A stretch of 64,000 nt of DNA from assembly GCA_033439765.1 (NCBI GenBank), contig JAULSN010000010.1:372001-436000 (forward strand), read 5' to 3'. A model generated the notes under the pieces. The model saw nothing but the letters and a program-made list of their open reading frames with translations, did not search any database and was not told the origin of the DNA. The DNA is from Lasiosphaeria ovina (Eukaryota; Ascomycota; Sordariomycetes; Sordariales; Lasiosphaeriaceae). Shown here one piece after another: positions 43,802-55,878 of this stretch (positions within the stretch are counted from its first letter, which is position 1; every line of letters starts with the position of its first letter). A program made the position numbers and the translations under genes.

Positions 43802-46800
43802 CCCCGGAAGAGCCCGCATTACTCTTTCACTTCAAAAGCCGCTATGACTTAGAGATCTTCTAAGGCATCATGCCCGATATAGGCGCAGCCGGCATATCAA
43901 TAGCCGGTGAGAACCAAGTTAAGGTACTATAGAAGAAGATCCCGGGCACCAAGATCGATATATCAACGGCCGGAAAGCACCGCGTACGCTTCGGTGATAA
44001 CCCAGAGAGTATATCCCTCGGAACGGTAACCGTGGAGACCCCGTTCGGCTTGATTGACTTCTAAGTCGTCCCGGCAAATACCCCGTTTCTACTATGTCTC
44101 TCTGATATGGATAAATACGGCGTATACCTCAATAATATCCTCAATCTCCTAGTTCATTAAGGAAAAGGCTACCCGATCGTACGGAAATGGGGCTATCCCT
44201 GGCTCCTACTGAACGATCCCGAGAGCACTATCGTATGGTCTCACCTTACGGAAACAGAGCTACGCCAACTATACCGACGATTCGGTCACCCGGCAGTAGA
44301 ACGCCTATATAAGGTACTTGTACGGGCAGGCTACGACGATCTGGAGTATAATACTATCGAGAAGATTAATAAGTTTTACTATCAATACTAGTTATATGGC
44401 AGTAATCCTGGTAGATTCAGATTTACCCTCTATGACGATATCGACTTCAACTACCGTATGCTGGTAGATGTTATGTATCTCGATGGAAAGCCAGTTATCC
44501 ATGCTGTCGATGAGGCGACCTCTTTCCAGGCCGCACGATTCCTCTAGAATATAACGGCAAAGGCAACCTGGAATATAATCCGAGCGATATGGATCGATAC
44601 CTACGTTGGACCACCTAATATCATCGTTACTGATGTAGGAACCAACTTTACGGCAGAAGAATTCGTCAATAACGCCCGTAACCTATCGATCGAGATCATA
44701 GAAGTCCCAGTAGAAGCCCACAACTCGATCGGTAAGCTGGAACGGTATTACGGACCGCTCCGCCGAGCCTATGAAGTTATTACGGCAGACCTACACGGCC
44801 TTGACGTAACGGCAGACCAAGCCCTCCAAATGGCCGTCAAGGCAGTCAACGATACCGCAGGACCCGACGGTTTAGTACCTACTCTCCTTGTTTTCGGATC
44901 GTACCCTAGGATGACCACATCGTCACCACAGTCTCCCTCTATTAAGGCCCGAGCAAAGGCGGTACGAAAGGCGATAATAGAGATACGTACCCTTAAGGCA
45001 AAGAGACAAGTGTCTAATGCCCTCGGTACCCGTAACGGCCCAAATAACCTAAATACCCTCAACCTTCCTCTCTAGAGCGAGGTAAAGGTATGGCGAGAAG
45101 GCGAGAAGTGGACCGGCCCGTATGTGCTGCTCGTACGTGACGGAAAGACCTATACGGTTAAAGTCAACGGCAAGCCTACGAACTTTCGTATCGTGGTAGT
45201 CAAGCCATACTACCGTGACGATTTAACGGCTACCCCGGCCCTCGGAGAGAGTGGAAAGCTCCCTTATAACGAGGCCGACGATGATAACGAGTAGACCCCT
45301 CTACCGGAAGAACCCCGGGTATTAAGACGGCGCGGACGCCCGCCCGGATTAAAGAATAAGCCGAAGCCGAGCCCCGTAGTAGATACAGCAATAACTAAAG
45401 GCATAACCCTCACAATAGCCTACCTAACGGCAAAAGAGAATAAAGACTATAACCTCGCGGTAAGGCTCCGCAAAGAGGGGAAGATCCCAGCGGCTGGCGA
45501 GCCCTTCTCCCTATCTAATTAAACGGAAGTCGATGCCCTTATTAGCCGAGGAGTCTTCGTATTCTAGAAGTATAACCCGGTAAAGCACGGAAATATACGT
45601 ATCTTCAAGTCGCGCATGGTTAGAGAGGTTAAGGGTAAGGAAACGGACTCTCCGTACGAGAAGTCCCGGCTTGTGATCCAAGGCTATAGCGATCAGGGTA
45701 AAGAACTAGTATTAATATAGAGCCCTACGATCCAACGAGCGAGCCAACGGACCCTGGTTGCCCTGGCACCCTCTCTTATATAGTAAGGAATAATGATATG
45801 GATTCGAGATATCACACAAGTATACACATAGTCTATAACGGAGCTATAGCGAACGATCCTAGCCTACCTACCCGAGCAAATCCGCCATATCTACCCAAAA
45901 GGAACGATAATAGAAGTCGTCAAACCGCTATACGGCATCGCTGAAGCAGGCACGTACTGGTGGGCGACCTATTTCAAGTACTACCGCGAACGGCTCAATA
46001 TGACCATATCTATATACGATCCGTGCCTTCTAATCACCTTAAAGGATTCAGAGTATTTTGCAATCGTTGGCATATAAATAGACGATACGATCGGCCTTAC
46101 TAACTCAGGATTTGAAGCCCTGGAGGAGGAAATGATCAAGGAAGCCAAGTTTACGGCTAAACCGAAACAAAAATTGACCCCGGCTAACCCGCTCGTATTC
46201 AACGGATGTATCTTGACCCTCCAAGAGGACGGTATACTGGCCCTGAAGTAGAAGAAGCAAGGCGAGAAGCTCATAATCGCGACCAACGCTCAGGAATACG
46301 TCGAATAGCGGGCACGCGGTGCCTATATCGCTTCGACCTGTCAGCCTGAAGCCGCGTTCGACCTATCGGCTGTAGCATAGCATAAAGAGCCAACAAAAGA
46401 AGATATCGCCAGGATGAATAAGCGTATCAAATGGCAGATGGAGCACGTTGACCGAGGCATTAACTATATCCCCCTCGACCTACCTACGGCTAGGCTGTTT
46501 GTCTACGTAGACGCGTCATTCGCTAACAATAAGGACCTGAGCTCACAAATCGGATACGTGATCTTCCTAGCGAACGAAGAGATGGATGAAGGAAGCTTCA
46601 TCATAATAGGGAACCTGATCCATTAGTCATCTACCAAATGCAAGCGGATTATACGAAGCATCCTAGCCTTAGAGATCTACGCTATGGCCAACGGCGTTAA
46701 TATAGGCATTTGTTTCAACGCAACGATCAACATGATCCTGGCCAAGCTAGGCATCCCAAATATCCCGATAATCGTATACACCGACTCTTTCTCGCTCTAC

Positions 46801-47046
46801 GAATGCTTAGTCAAACTAGGCACAACGAAGGAAAAGCGGCTTATGATCGACATTATGAGCATGAGGCAGTCATACGAGAAGCAGGAGATCTTCGAAGTCC
46901 GATGGATCAACGGAAATGATAACCCGGCCGATACGATAACGAAGTCATTACCCAATATGGCCCTACAGGCCCTTATTGACAACAACACGTTGACGGTCAG
47001 GATTCAGGCTTCCGTGAAGCGGAACAAGAAGGACCATAGCGAGTAG
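43802..47046 (+). pseudogene. Copia pol (protease, integrase, reverse transcriptase, RNase H)
   Basis: The frame continues from gag with no indel seen: a protease-like region, ELRQLYRRFGHPAVERLYK (GAG-pre-integrase), then the integrase core with Asp in DVMYLDGKPVIHAVDEATS, Asp in IVTDVGTNF and Glu in HNSIGKLERYYG. The RT has PLYGIAEAGTYWW and an IDD motif, and RNase H starts RLFVYVDASFANN. About 20 stops interrupt it, roughly two thirds TAG and one third TAA, and none is TGA. Several stand at expected Trp or Gln positions (for example NLIH*SSTKCKR). This is decay by point mutation of the RIP kind. Confidence 0.88.
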
Positions 47047-47080
47047 GATCAACACTTGGGGAGGAAGAAAAGACTGCCAG

Positions 47081-47385
47081 TGTAGGAATAACCGATCAAT
47101 CAGAGTTACGGAGGCTGAGGCGGCTCGGCGGGCCGCATAGCCCTGATTGGTCAGTCAGGAAGAATAGTGGGCCTGGCCCGGACACACGGGTCATCTGCCC
47201 TAGCACGTGACCTTAGTGTGCACGGGCCATCCACCCTGTGGACAGCCCACTCCCCCAAAACCACCAAGCACCCTGTAACCCTAGTGAATAGAACAGAGAT
47301 AAATAAACATACCACCAATCTCCCAACCACCCCTTTCGCAACGGTTACTATAGTGACTATTATGAATGACCTTGTCATTCCAACA
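47081..47385 (+). repeat. Copia 3' LTR
   Basis: 305 bp, about 98% identical by eye to the 5' copy. Confidence 0.9.
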
Positions 47386-48114
47386 CTTCGAGATCTATTA
47401 GAAAGGAAACGAGGGGTTCATATGGGATACGCTCTACCGGTTGCATTAGAAGTGAGAAAGGGAATTATAAAACATAATAGAATGGGTAGCCTGAGGACTA
47501 AAATGTGTTTTGCATATAGACTGATCGAGCTGAAGCTTTGACATGCGTATCGTCAAATATATGTAGTGGCTATTCGTTACTCCAAGTTCGCGGGTACAGA
47601 ATGTCCCAGCAGCGTGAACTCTCTCACTAGTGGGCTTTGTACTCAGCCAGCAGCGTCTTGCCCTATTCTCTTTTACATGCCCCAATGACGTTTATACGAA
47701 ACACAGAACTAAGATAGAAGACGGGATTCCGTGATGCGTCTTTGTCATAGGAAGATGATTTCTATGTAGGAGCAGGAGCTGCGGAAGCCTATATATACGA
47801 GTAGAGCGAGCACCAGCAAGCGTAGGCAAGCAGGGTAGGGGGGTCTGATAGGGCCGTGTGCCCTGGCAGGCTCGCCTGAGCTGTAGGGGTAACTCCTGCG
47901 ACACACCCCCGAGCTGAGGTTCATAATTAGGCTCAGCTCTTTAACGAAGGAAATACCCGTATAAAAGACCGCTTTCTAAGCTCCATTTTCCAGGCCATTG
48001 GCTAGTTCAGCACAGTGGAAAAACAATTCAGAGCCCATGACGGCTTCATCGCTCGCTCAAAGTTGGAAAACGAGCTCTCCAAGATGGAGGACATGGTTAC
48101 CGAAGATCTAGATA
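47386..48114. other. Remnant sequence between copia and mariner
   Basis: No intact gene. At 48009-48113 a plus-strand frame reads FSTVEKQFRAHDGFIARSKL and on to the mariner insertion. It looks coding, with a TAG just before it, and may be the tail of a lost gene. Confidence 0.4.
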
Positions 48115-49402
48115 CAGTGGGCGGCAAAGAGTTTGAATCCAAAATTTGTACCGCGAAAGCCGCTAGTAAGCCACGAGCCAGCCGCTAACCAGAAGGAGAC
48201 CACGCGTATTGGTTCCCCTCATAACCACTTTTTTTACAACAATAACAATCAGAACAACAAGACCACACCATGGCGCGACGGTCGGAATTATCACCTCAAA
48301 TGCGCTCGCGCATATGTGAGCTACATTCTCTAAGATATAGCCATGGACGCATTAATTAAGCTACATCCAGAAATCCCCCTCGGTACGATAAAGACTACAA
48401 TACGACGCGAGGCTCTTCGAGTCGACAATCAGACCCGGCCGCGATCGGGAGCACTACGCAAGATCACTGAAGAGCAACGAGACCAAATCTACGATACAGT
48501 CACGCATACGAATCCCCATATATCTCATAGAGACCTTCTCGATTCGGTGGATAATGTGGTCAAAGAACGATCACTCCGAGGCCTTCTTTACGAGATGGGT
48601 AGGCGGAAATGGCGCTAGTTGAGGATACCTCAATTAACCGACGCACAGGCTGCAGCACGACTCGCTTGGGCTCGACGGTACGAGAATTATATAGAAGCAG
48701 ATTGGAAGAGGCTCAAATGGAGTGATGAATGTACTGTGGAAAGAGGAAAGGGGATACGACCAGTCTGGACCTTCCTTCGGCCATGCGAGCAACTTGCACA
48801 GCATGATATCAAGGAAGTTTTGTGTAGTGGGAAGGGTGTGAAGAAGATGCTTTGGGCTAGCTTTGGCTATGGTAGTCGTACCGGCTTGGTCCCTCTCGAC
48901 GGCGACCCTCTCTCGGCAAGACAAGGTGTCTCTGGATGGGTGATCAGCTGTTTATACGAAGGTATGCTTCCAGACTTTGTACGGCCTGGAGATATCTTCA
49001 TGTACGATAATGCCTCGGTATATATAGCTCGGATAGTACAAGCTATCCTCACTAGACTTGGTATTCAAGTTATGGTGTGGCCACCGTACTCTCCAGACCT
49101 TAACCCAATCGAGAACCTCTGGGCCCTTATGAAGGCTGAGATGTACCGGGAGCATCCAGAACTTGAGCATGCTCCAGATACGGAAAAGACCTTAGAGAGG
49201 CTGATTAGTGCTGCGCAACAAGCCTGGCATGCAATTGACCAAGCAATCCTAGATAGATTAGCGAGTACAATGCCTCACCGCGTCGCGGCCGTTATTAAAG
49301 CGGAAGGCTGGTACACGAAATATTAAAATGTATATTATGCCTAATACGGCTAGCGGCTTATAGGGTACTTAGTGCTGGATTCAAACTCTTTGCCACCCAC
49401 CG
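48115..49402 (+). mobile_element. Tc1/mariner transposon with 27-bp terminal inverted repeats
   Basis: Left repeat 48115-48141 (CAGTGGGCGGCAAAGAG..) and right repeat 49376-49402 match at 25 of 27 positions. TA stands on both sides (48113-48114 and 49403-49404). The element is 1288 bp with one transposase gene. Confidence 0.93.
48270..49326 (+). pseudogene. Mariner transposase with one frameshift and one stop
   Basis: ATG 48270 opens MARRSELSPQMRSRICELHS, a helix-turn-helix start. Near 48337 a one-base shift is needed to enter LHPEIPLGTIKTTIRREA. A TAG at 48616-48618 separates GRRKWR from LRIPQLTDAQAAARLAW. The catalytic domain is then open to the end: first Asp in WSDECTVERG, second Asp in MYDNASVY, and WPPYSPDLNPIENLW with the third acidic residue. 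It is a DDE_3-type transposase, cutting and joining at TA. It carries far fewer defects than the other elements here, so it is probably the youngest. Confidence 0.88.
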
Positions 49403-49686
49403 TATGGTACTGTAAGAGGAAGTAACGTATAATATAGACACACCTTATCCCCTAACTACAGCACGCTGATGGTCGTTCGTTCTTCTCATTATCACTCAAA
49501 CAGTACGAAGGGAAAATCTCCTAGGCGTCTCTTGTCCCGACCCCCAGCAAGAAGCAAACATCCCACGCCATTATGTTTAAAACGTCGAACAGTTGAGGTA
49601 TAGATACTGCGCCGTACGCCAATCAATCAAAGCACCCCGACAGCCAGCACATATTTAAGCTAAAACAAACAACCACAGGCCCTCAA

Positions 49687-52600
49687 TTACGCGGGCGCCT
49701 GCACCATCCGGAACCCTTCCGACACAACCTTGGCAATGTCTTCGTTCTTGTGCTGCAGCAGGCCGAGCGCAAACGCAACATCGTTCCAGTCGCGCTCGTT
49801 GTCGCAGCGCGAGAGCCGGGCCGCCAGCTTCTCGGCCAGTTGCTTGGCATGCTTGTCCTGTATTGGTGTTAGTTAATGTGCCACACGAAAAAAGAATACC
49901 CGAGACAGAAACATACCTTTTCGACGAACCCAAGCAGGAACCTGACGATGCGGCGGAAGCTCTCGTTGTCCATCGACTGGTCCGCCAACAGCAGGCTGAA
50001 CATGTCGACGAAGTGGTTGTAGACGGCATTGTCCTTGGTGCTGAGCTCAGTAAAGAACATGCGCGCCAGATCGGCGATGCGCTTGTCGTCGTCCTCGAGG
50101 CACTTGGCCATCTCGCCGAGCTGGCCCTTGACCTTGACCTGGCCAGCCAGGATCAAGAAAGTCAGCGTCATGAGGCACGTGCGCTTGACTGACGGCTCTG
50201 GATCTGCCAGGCGGCGGTACAAGAAGTCTGTGTTCTCGTCAATGAGGTGGTTGAAGCAGACTGCCATGTCGCCAAGTGCAATCACGGCATTGCTACGCAC
50301 GGTGGCATCTGTCGAGCGCTCCATGATGGTGATGAGCAGAGGCAGATGCGCCTCGCAGTACTCGGACGACACACACATCAGCTTGGCCAGGCAGAGCGTC
50401 GCCGCCTGCTGTAGCTCGCGGTCCTTGTACGTCGTGTTGTTGGCGCATATCTCGCTGACCATGGGCCCGAACATGGCAAGAAGGGAAGTCGGCCCATAGA
50501 GCAGCTCGCGCTCCCGGATGTGCGCCATCGCCTCTGTAAAGTCATCCTCGGTCGTGCCACCGATGAGGTCAAGCTCGTCGCCTTCGTCTTCCTCCTTGGG
50601 CTTCTCCTTGACTTGGGCAGAGGATTTGCGACTTGTAGGGGCTGCAGAGAGCGACGCACGCTCCTTGGCCGCCTGGCCGCTCTTCTCCTTTTCCTGCTTA
50701 CGGCGCTTAAAGTTGAGCTCGCATAGCTCGAGGTGCACGATTTGCTTGATGGCGACGTGTCCGACGATAAAGAGCAGCTGTGACAAAGCGACAGCATTGT
50801 CTTTCTTTTGTCTCTTCACCGGACTCGCCGGTGGCTGCTGTGACTGTCCGACGACGGTTGCGTCGCCTCCCTCTTCTTCGTCAGCAGGGCTGGACCCGGG
50901 CCTGGCCGAGTCACGAGAGCTGGGGCGAGAGCTCGACGGCGAAAACACAGCCTTGGTCCGGCGGCGGATGATCTCAGAGCACAGAACATCGGGGTGTCTG
51001 GAGATGGCGTAAATGGCGTTGATGGCTTGCTCTGCGACGCCATACCACTCCTTGCTCTCAGTGGGCACCTCGGTAATCGCCGCCAGCCTTACCAGAACGG
51101 CGTGTTCATTTGGTAGCCTCGAGAACTGAAGTGTTGGCTCTTTGACCTGGCGACCACTGGGATTGAAGCGACGAAGAGCGACGCAGGTGTACTTGGCCAG
51201 CTGCAAATCATCACGCCCGTGCTGGCCGAGCCCGGTGCGCAGCATTGTCTCCATCTCGCCGACCACGATCTCTGGGTTTGCTGTCGCAAGCATGCCGAGA
51301 ACGATAATGGCGCCCCGTCTCTGGGTCCGCGAAATCTCCCGTTTCTGAACTCCGTACACCTGCCAAAGTTTCGCGATGACAATATCGGGGATCATGCCGC
51401 CTTTCATCATGGTGCTCAGCAGCTGTTCAAGCGAGGTAAGCTCTGCTGGCGTGGCTCCAAAGGTAAGACTGATCATGTTCCTGGCAATGTAGTTCGCAGC
51501 GTCGTTCGGGCTGAACGTATCTGGGGCCTCGAAAAACAGGCGTCTGTAGCAGTCGATGAGGTGCGTCTGCACGCCCTTGCCCTCGTCACTGTTACCCTTC
51601 GTCCAGATCAGCTTGAGCATGCGGCGGATGCCCAGCTTGTTCTGCTCGATATTGTATGCGTCGCCAATCTCAAAGTAGTCCATGGCTTCGATGACTTCGC
51701 TCTTGTTCTTTGACCCGAGCAGTTGGCAGATCATGCCTGTAGACTCGTGCAGCACATCGATGAACTTCAGCGCCTCGCTGTAATACCGTTTGGTGAGGGT
51801 GAGCTTTTCGATGGCTTCTGATGTCGCAGCTTCTTCTTGCGCTTTTTGGATGGCTGCCAACTTTTCCTCGTCCGTCATCTCGGCAGGTTGTTTCCTCGGC
51901 GACTCGATCTGAGTAACGTCGTCGAGCAGCGCTTGGTCGACTGTGGTATTTCCCTTGTCTCCATCGAGTCCGGGAGCATCAACAGGAGGCTTCAGGGCAT
52001 TGAGCTCGGACTCAACCTTGTCGAGGCGCTCCTGCCAGTCTTTCCTTGCAAGTTGCGCGCCATGGAGCGCGGTGAAGGGATGCGTCCTGATCAAAGTGCC
52101 AAGAAGCTTGACAGCATTCCTTCTCACGTGGCTGCTTTTGTCCTCGAGACTGCGGCACGCAAGTTCGGCAGCCTTCTGCCTACGCTTGGGGAACTTCTGG
52201 TCCAGTTCGCACAACTTCACATAGACCTGGATGGTTCTGCACCGGCAGTAGGGGTTGATATCAAGGAAACGCTCTTCGAGCACGTCGAAGAAAGCATTCA
52301 TCTGGCTCTTATGGTTCTCACCGCGCTCGTCTGACTTGGTGAGATGGGCAAGCATGTTGCCGAAAACTTCAATCAGCGCGGACCGCAGGGTGTACGACTA
52401 CAAAATTAGCAACTAGGACCCAGACAACACCTGCGCCGTTAAGCCATGACATACCTCGCTGTCTAGCTGCTTGGCTAGCAGAGTGACCTGCTTAATGACA
52501 AGTCTGGGAGCCAACTCGGAGAGCTTGACCATGAAGCTCGAGACGGACTTCGGCCCCCTGGTGTCGTTACCATTGAACTCTCTGTTGCTAAGTTCTCGTA

Positions 52601-53680
52601 GAATCTCGTCAGCCAGTTGGGGGTAGTCGTATTGCTCGGCCAGAATATGGAGGAACTCGGCCATTGGCTCGGCCAGGTGTTCGAAATAGGTCAGGTTTTG
52701 GACGATGGAAATTTGCGCAGCTGATGCGCGTTAGTCACTTTTTCCCAACGTAAAAGAATGGCGCCACACCCACCGTATCCATGGCCATGGTGCTTGACAG
52801 CAATGCACAGAACCTTGAAGGTATGCATGCGAATGCTGGTATTCTTGACGCGCTGTTCGCTTTCGAGAATCATGTAGACGGGTCGCGTCAGGAGCCCGAT
52901 AAAGGTGTCGCGCTCAGAAGTGGTCAGGAAGATCTTGCCCAGCTTCAGCCGAAGCACCTTGCACATGGTGTTGAGCGCCGTCTCGAGCTGCGTGGACGAG
53001 TCCCAGCTGCCATCCTTGTTCGCGCCCGCATCTTTCTTGCCCTTGGGCTTGCCGCGGCCTCTCGTGGGCAGTGTGGCCGAGGACTTCTCGGCAGCCTTTG
53101 TTTCGACGGCTGCAATGGTCCACTGAAGGAGAAAGCCGTAGATCTCGAGCAGCTGCTTGTGGTGCGCGACCAGCTCTTGCTCGTCGGATTCAAGGTCGTG
53201 GTGGATGGCATCGGCCTCGGCGGCGAGGCCCGAGGTGATCAGATCAAAGATCTTGCTCAGCGCATGTGCAGAAAGGAAGGAGGTGTACCTGGATTTTTCG
53301 AATAGTTTAGAAAGCGGTTCTCGTGGCAAGCGGCGCGCATCAGAATCGCGAGGGCGCAGCGGACGAACAGGAGTGGGCAGCAATGCCCCGGACGACAAAC
53401 AATCTTGCGAAGAATAGGGAGGGGTAGAGGAAATGGGTGCACACTTTAACAGGAACTGCAACGAGTCGAAGACGTGACTGCGCGTGATGGCATCCGGGTT
53501 GTTGGCGACAGCGTCGACAATGGGGTTGAGGACGCTGTTGACGACGCCGTTGTCTGTCAGCGACTCGGGGTCGTTCTCGCAATCGACCAGCGTACCGTCA
53601 GCCTCGGGCGTCGGGATGCTGGCCGGATCGCTCATGTAGTGCTTGAGGGCATCGTTGATGTCGAACGTGATGTTGTCCAT
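49687..53680 (-). CDS. CND1: Condensin complex subunit 1 (CAP-D2)
   Basis: Five exons on the minus strand: 53680-53445, 53288-52774, 52720-52455, 52397-49917 and 49857-49687, giving 1222 residues. Introns are 156, 53, 57 and 59 nt. The ATG at 53680 opens MDNITFDINDALKHYMSDPA, the usual start of fungal Cnd1; the open frame upstream lacks an ATG. The N-terminal domain spans about residues 60-240. HEAT-type helical repeats follow (CRCRTIQVYVKLCELDQKFP). A Lys/Glu-rich linker comes before the Cnd1 domain (RSTDATVRSNAVIALGDMA, LADPEPSVKRTCLMTLTFL). Condensin compacts chromosomes in mitosis. Length and motifs are as expected. It is divergent from CDC7 with 680 bases between the start codons. Confidence 0.95.
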
Positions 53681-54360
53681 GGCGGGCAACAACAGCCTGA
53701 GCGGCGGGGTACGACGTCGCGGGGCGTTGCAGGACACCGCAGCAGTCCGTAAATGGGCGACGAGGTGGGCAGTGGCACAGGGAGAGGGAGGGAGAGGTGC
53801 AAAGGCGGTCCTGTCAATGGAATGTAGAAGTTAGTGGGCCGCCTACAGGCGCTGTGATGATTGTCGCAAACCCAAATTCCTGGTGGATTTGGAGTTTCTG
53901 GGGTTTGTGACGAAAGCCGGTCCGTTCCTTGCCAGTGCGCTTGTTTTGCAGTGTTTGCGCTTTCCCGTTCCCTGTAGTGGGGGACCCTGGCAACGGCGGG
54001 CTTTGTTTGTTGACTTTGCGCCAGTCGCGCTGGCTGCTTTGTGGTCGCTTGACGCACTGCGAACCGCGTCATGGCCCGTGCGCCCACTGCCCCTCCATCG
54101 TCGCTGCCTCTGCTCCGTTCGCAACTACCATGCAACCACACAACAATTGATTACCAACGGCACACCACATTAATAGCGGACAATCCCTGCCAATTGGCTT
54201 TCTTCTCCTGCAACGCGAGACGTGAGAGGTTCGGGCGAAGCTTTGCGTGCTGCCGAGAGTTTATGCACTGCCAATAACCTTTGAACCGGGTTGGGGTTGG
54301 CTTTGGTGGCTTTCGTTTTCCTTGCCCGTCGGCCGCCGCATCAACCTGTTCTAGTCGCAG
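53681..54360. promoter_or_regulatory. Divergent promoter region of CND1 and CDC7
   Basis: 680 bases between the two ATG codons, shared by a condensin and a replication-kinase gene. No TATA box stands out. Confidence 0.55.
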
Positions 54361-55878
54361 ATGGCCACCGCAGTCGCTGCCCGTCGCCGCCGAGCAGATT
54401 CGTTCCGAATCCACGAGGATGTAGCAGCAATGGACGACGCCGAAATGCACGGGAAGGCCCTACAAGAGGAGGAGAATGGGACATACAGAGAGGACGAGGA
54501 GGAAGTTGAGCCGGTAGACGAACTCGAATCCAACTACTCCGAGAGCTCTGAGGACGAGCCGGTGATCGACGTCAATATCCAGCACGACATGGAGAAGTTA
54601 CAAAGCTCCTTCTCCGGCCTCCGCCATCGATACCGGCTCATCAAGCGCATTGGCGAAGGTTGGTGGGAACAGTCGGGCTCTGGCGAATCGCATTGCTGAC
54701 CAATTGCCACAGGCACCTTCTCTACCGTCTACAAAGCCGAGGACCTCCAGTACGATCACTTCGATAACTCGTGGGACTTCGAGAAGGAGAACGAGAAATG
54801 GACGCCCCCTCCCCTCAAGAGTTTTACGAGCCAGTCCACCACGACACTCGACCTAGCCGCCGAAGACCCGAGCCAGCATCTCCAACGACGCCGCAAGCCC
54901 AAATACGTTGCCATCAAGAAAATCTACGTCACTTCTTCTCCAACGCGCATCCTCAACGAGCTCGAGCTGCTGCACGATCTCCGTGGTTGCAGCTCTGTGT
55001 GCCCCCTCATAACAGCCTTCCGCCAAACCGACCAAGTGGTGGCCATCCTGCCCTACTTCCGCCACGCCGACTTTCGCGAATACTTCCGTAAGATGACAGT
55101 CCGCGATATGTCCATCTATCTCCGGTCGCTCTTCTCGGCTCTGGCCAGCGTGCATTCTCGCAACATTCTACACCGCGACATCAAGCCGACCAACTTCCTC
55201 TACGACCCCCTCACGCAGCGGGGCGTCCTCGTTGACTTTGGCTTGGCCGAGCGCGAGGGCGTCGACTGCAAGCCGTGTCTGTGTCACGAAGATGCGCTCA
55301 TGCGCAAGACTCGGCTCCGCAATGCCGTCATGGGGAGCACCGCGCCGGCCGGGGGATATCCGAAGCAAGACACGCGCCCGTCTCGCAGAGCCAACCGTGC
55401 TGGCACGCGCGGCTTCCGTGCGCCCGAGGTGCTGTTCAAGTGCACGGAACAGACGACCAAGCTCGACATCTGGAGCGCGGGCGTCATCTTGCTGACGATA
55501 CTATCCCGGCGTTTTCCCTTCTTCAACTCGGCCGACGATGTCGAGGCCATGATCGAGATTGCCACCATCTTTGGGCAGAAGCGCATGAAGGCCGCTGGCC
55601 AGCTGCATGGATGCTCGTTTGAGACGACCATCCCTACGATCGGCACGTTTGGCTTCAGCTTCGAGCGCATCATCTTGTGGAGCACGTGTCGCAGCGATAC
55701 GGGCGAGACCCTGTCCAAGGACGAGAAGTTGGCGGTCGACTTCCTCAACAAATGCATGGAGTTGGATCCCAGCCGGCGGATTAGTGCCGAGGAAGCGTTG
55801 TCGCACGACTTCTTGCGCATGGGGCTGGAGGATGAAGTGTCGCCGGAAGAAGAGGAGATAGATATTATGATGGTCTGA
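54361..55878 (+). CDS. CDC7: Cell division control kinase (Dbf4-dependent kinase catalytic subunit)
   Basis: Exons 54361-54658 and 54713-55878 with a 54-nt intron (GTTGGT..CCACAG) in phase 1 give 487 residues. The first 90 residues are acidic. The kinase domain begins LIKRIGEGTFSTVYKAED, with the ATP-binding Lys168 in YVAIKKI, HRDIKPTNF (Asp255), DFG at 274, and GTRGFRAPEVLFKC. A kinase insert lies between DFG and APE (about residues 285-325), typical of CDC7. The C-lobe ends at FLRMGLEDEVSPEEEEIDIMM. The kinase phosphorylates MCM proteins to fire replication origins, together with Dbf4. All catalytic residues are present. CHL1 follows on the same strand after 551 bases. Confidence 0.95.

Larger units (their letters stand above)
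35444..47385 (+). mobile_element. Ty1/copia LTR retrotransposon, interrupted by a gypsy element
   Basis: LTRs at 35444-35747 and 47081-47385 start TGTAGGAA and end TTCCAACA, and differ by about four substitutions and one indel. A purine-rich tract (47058-47074) lies just before the 3' LTR. Gag and pol lie between and share one reading frame once the gypsy insertion is set aside. Flanks differ (CCTAT left, CTTCG right), so there is no target duplication. All in-frame stops seen in pol are TAG or TAA. Confidence 0.9.

Noticed and set aside
47749..47903. Possible solo LTR of about 155 bp starting TGTCATAGG and ending GCGACA
   Set aside because: The ends look LTR-like and a TATATATA box is present, but no flanking duplication and no second copy were found.
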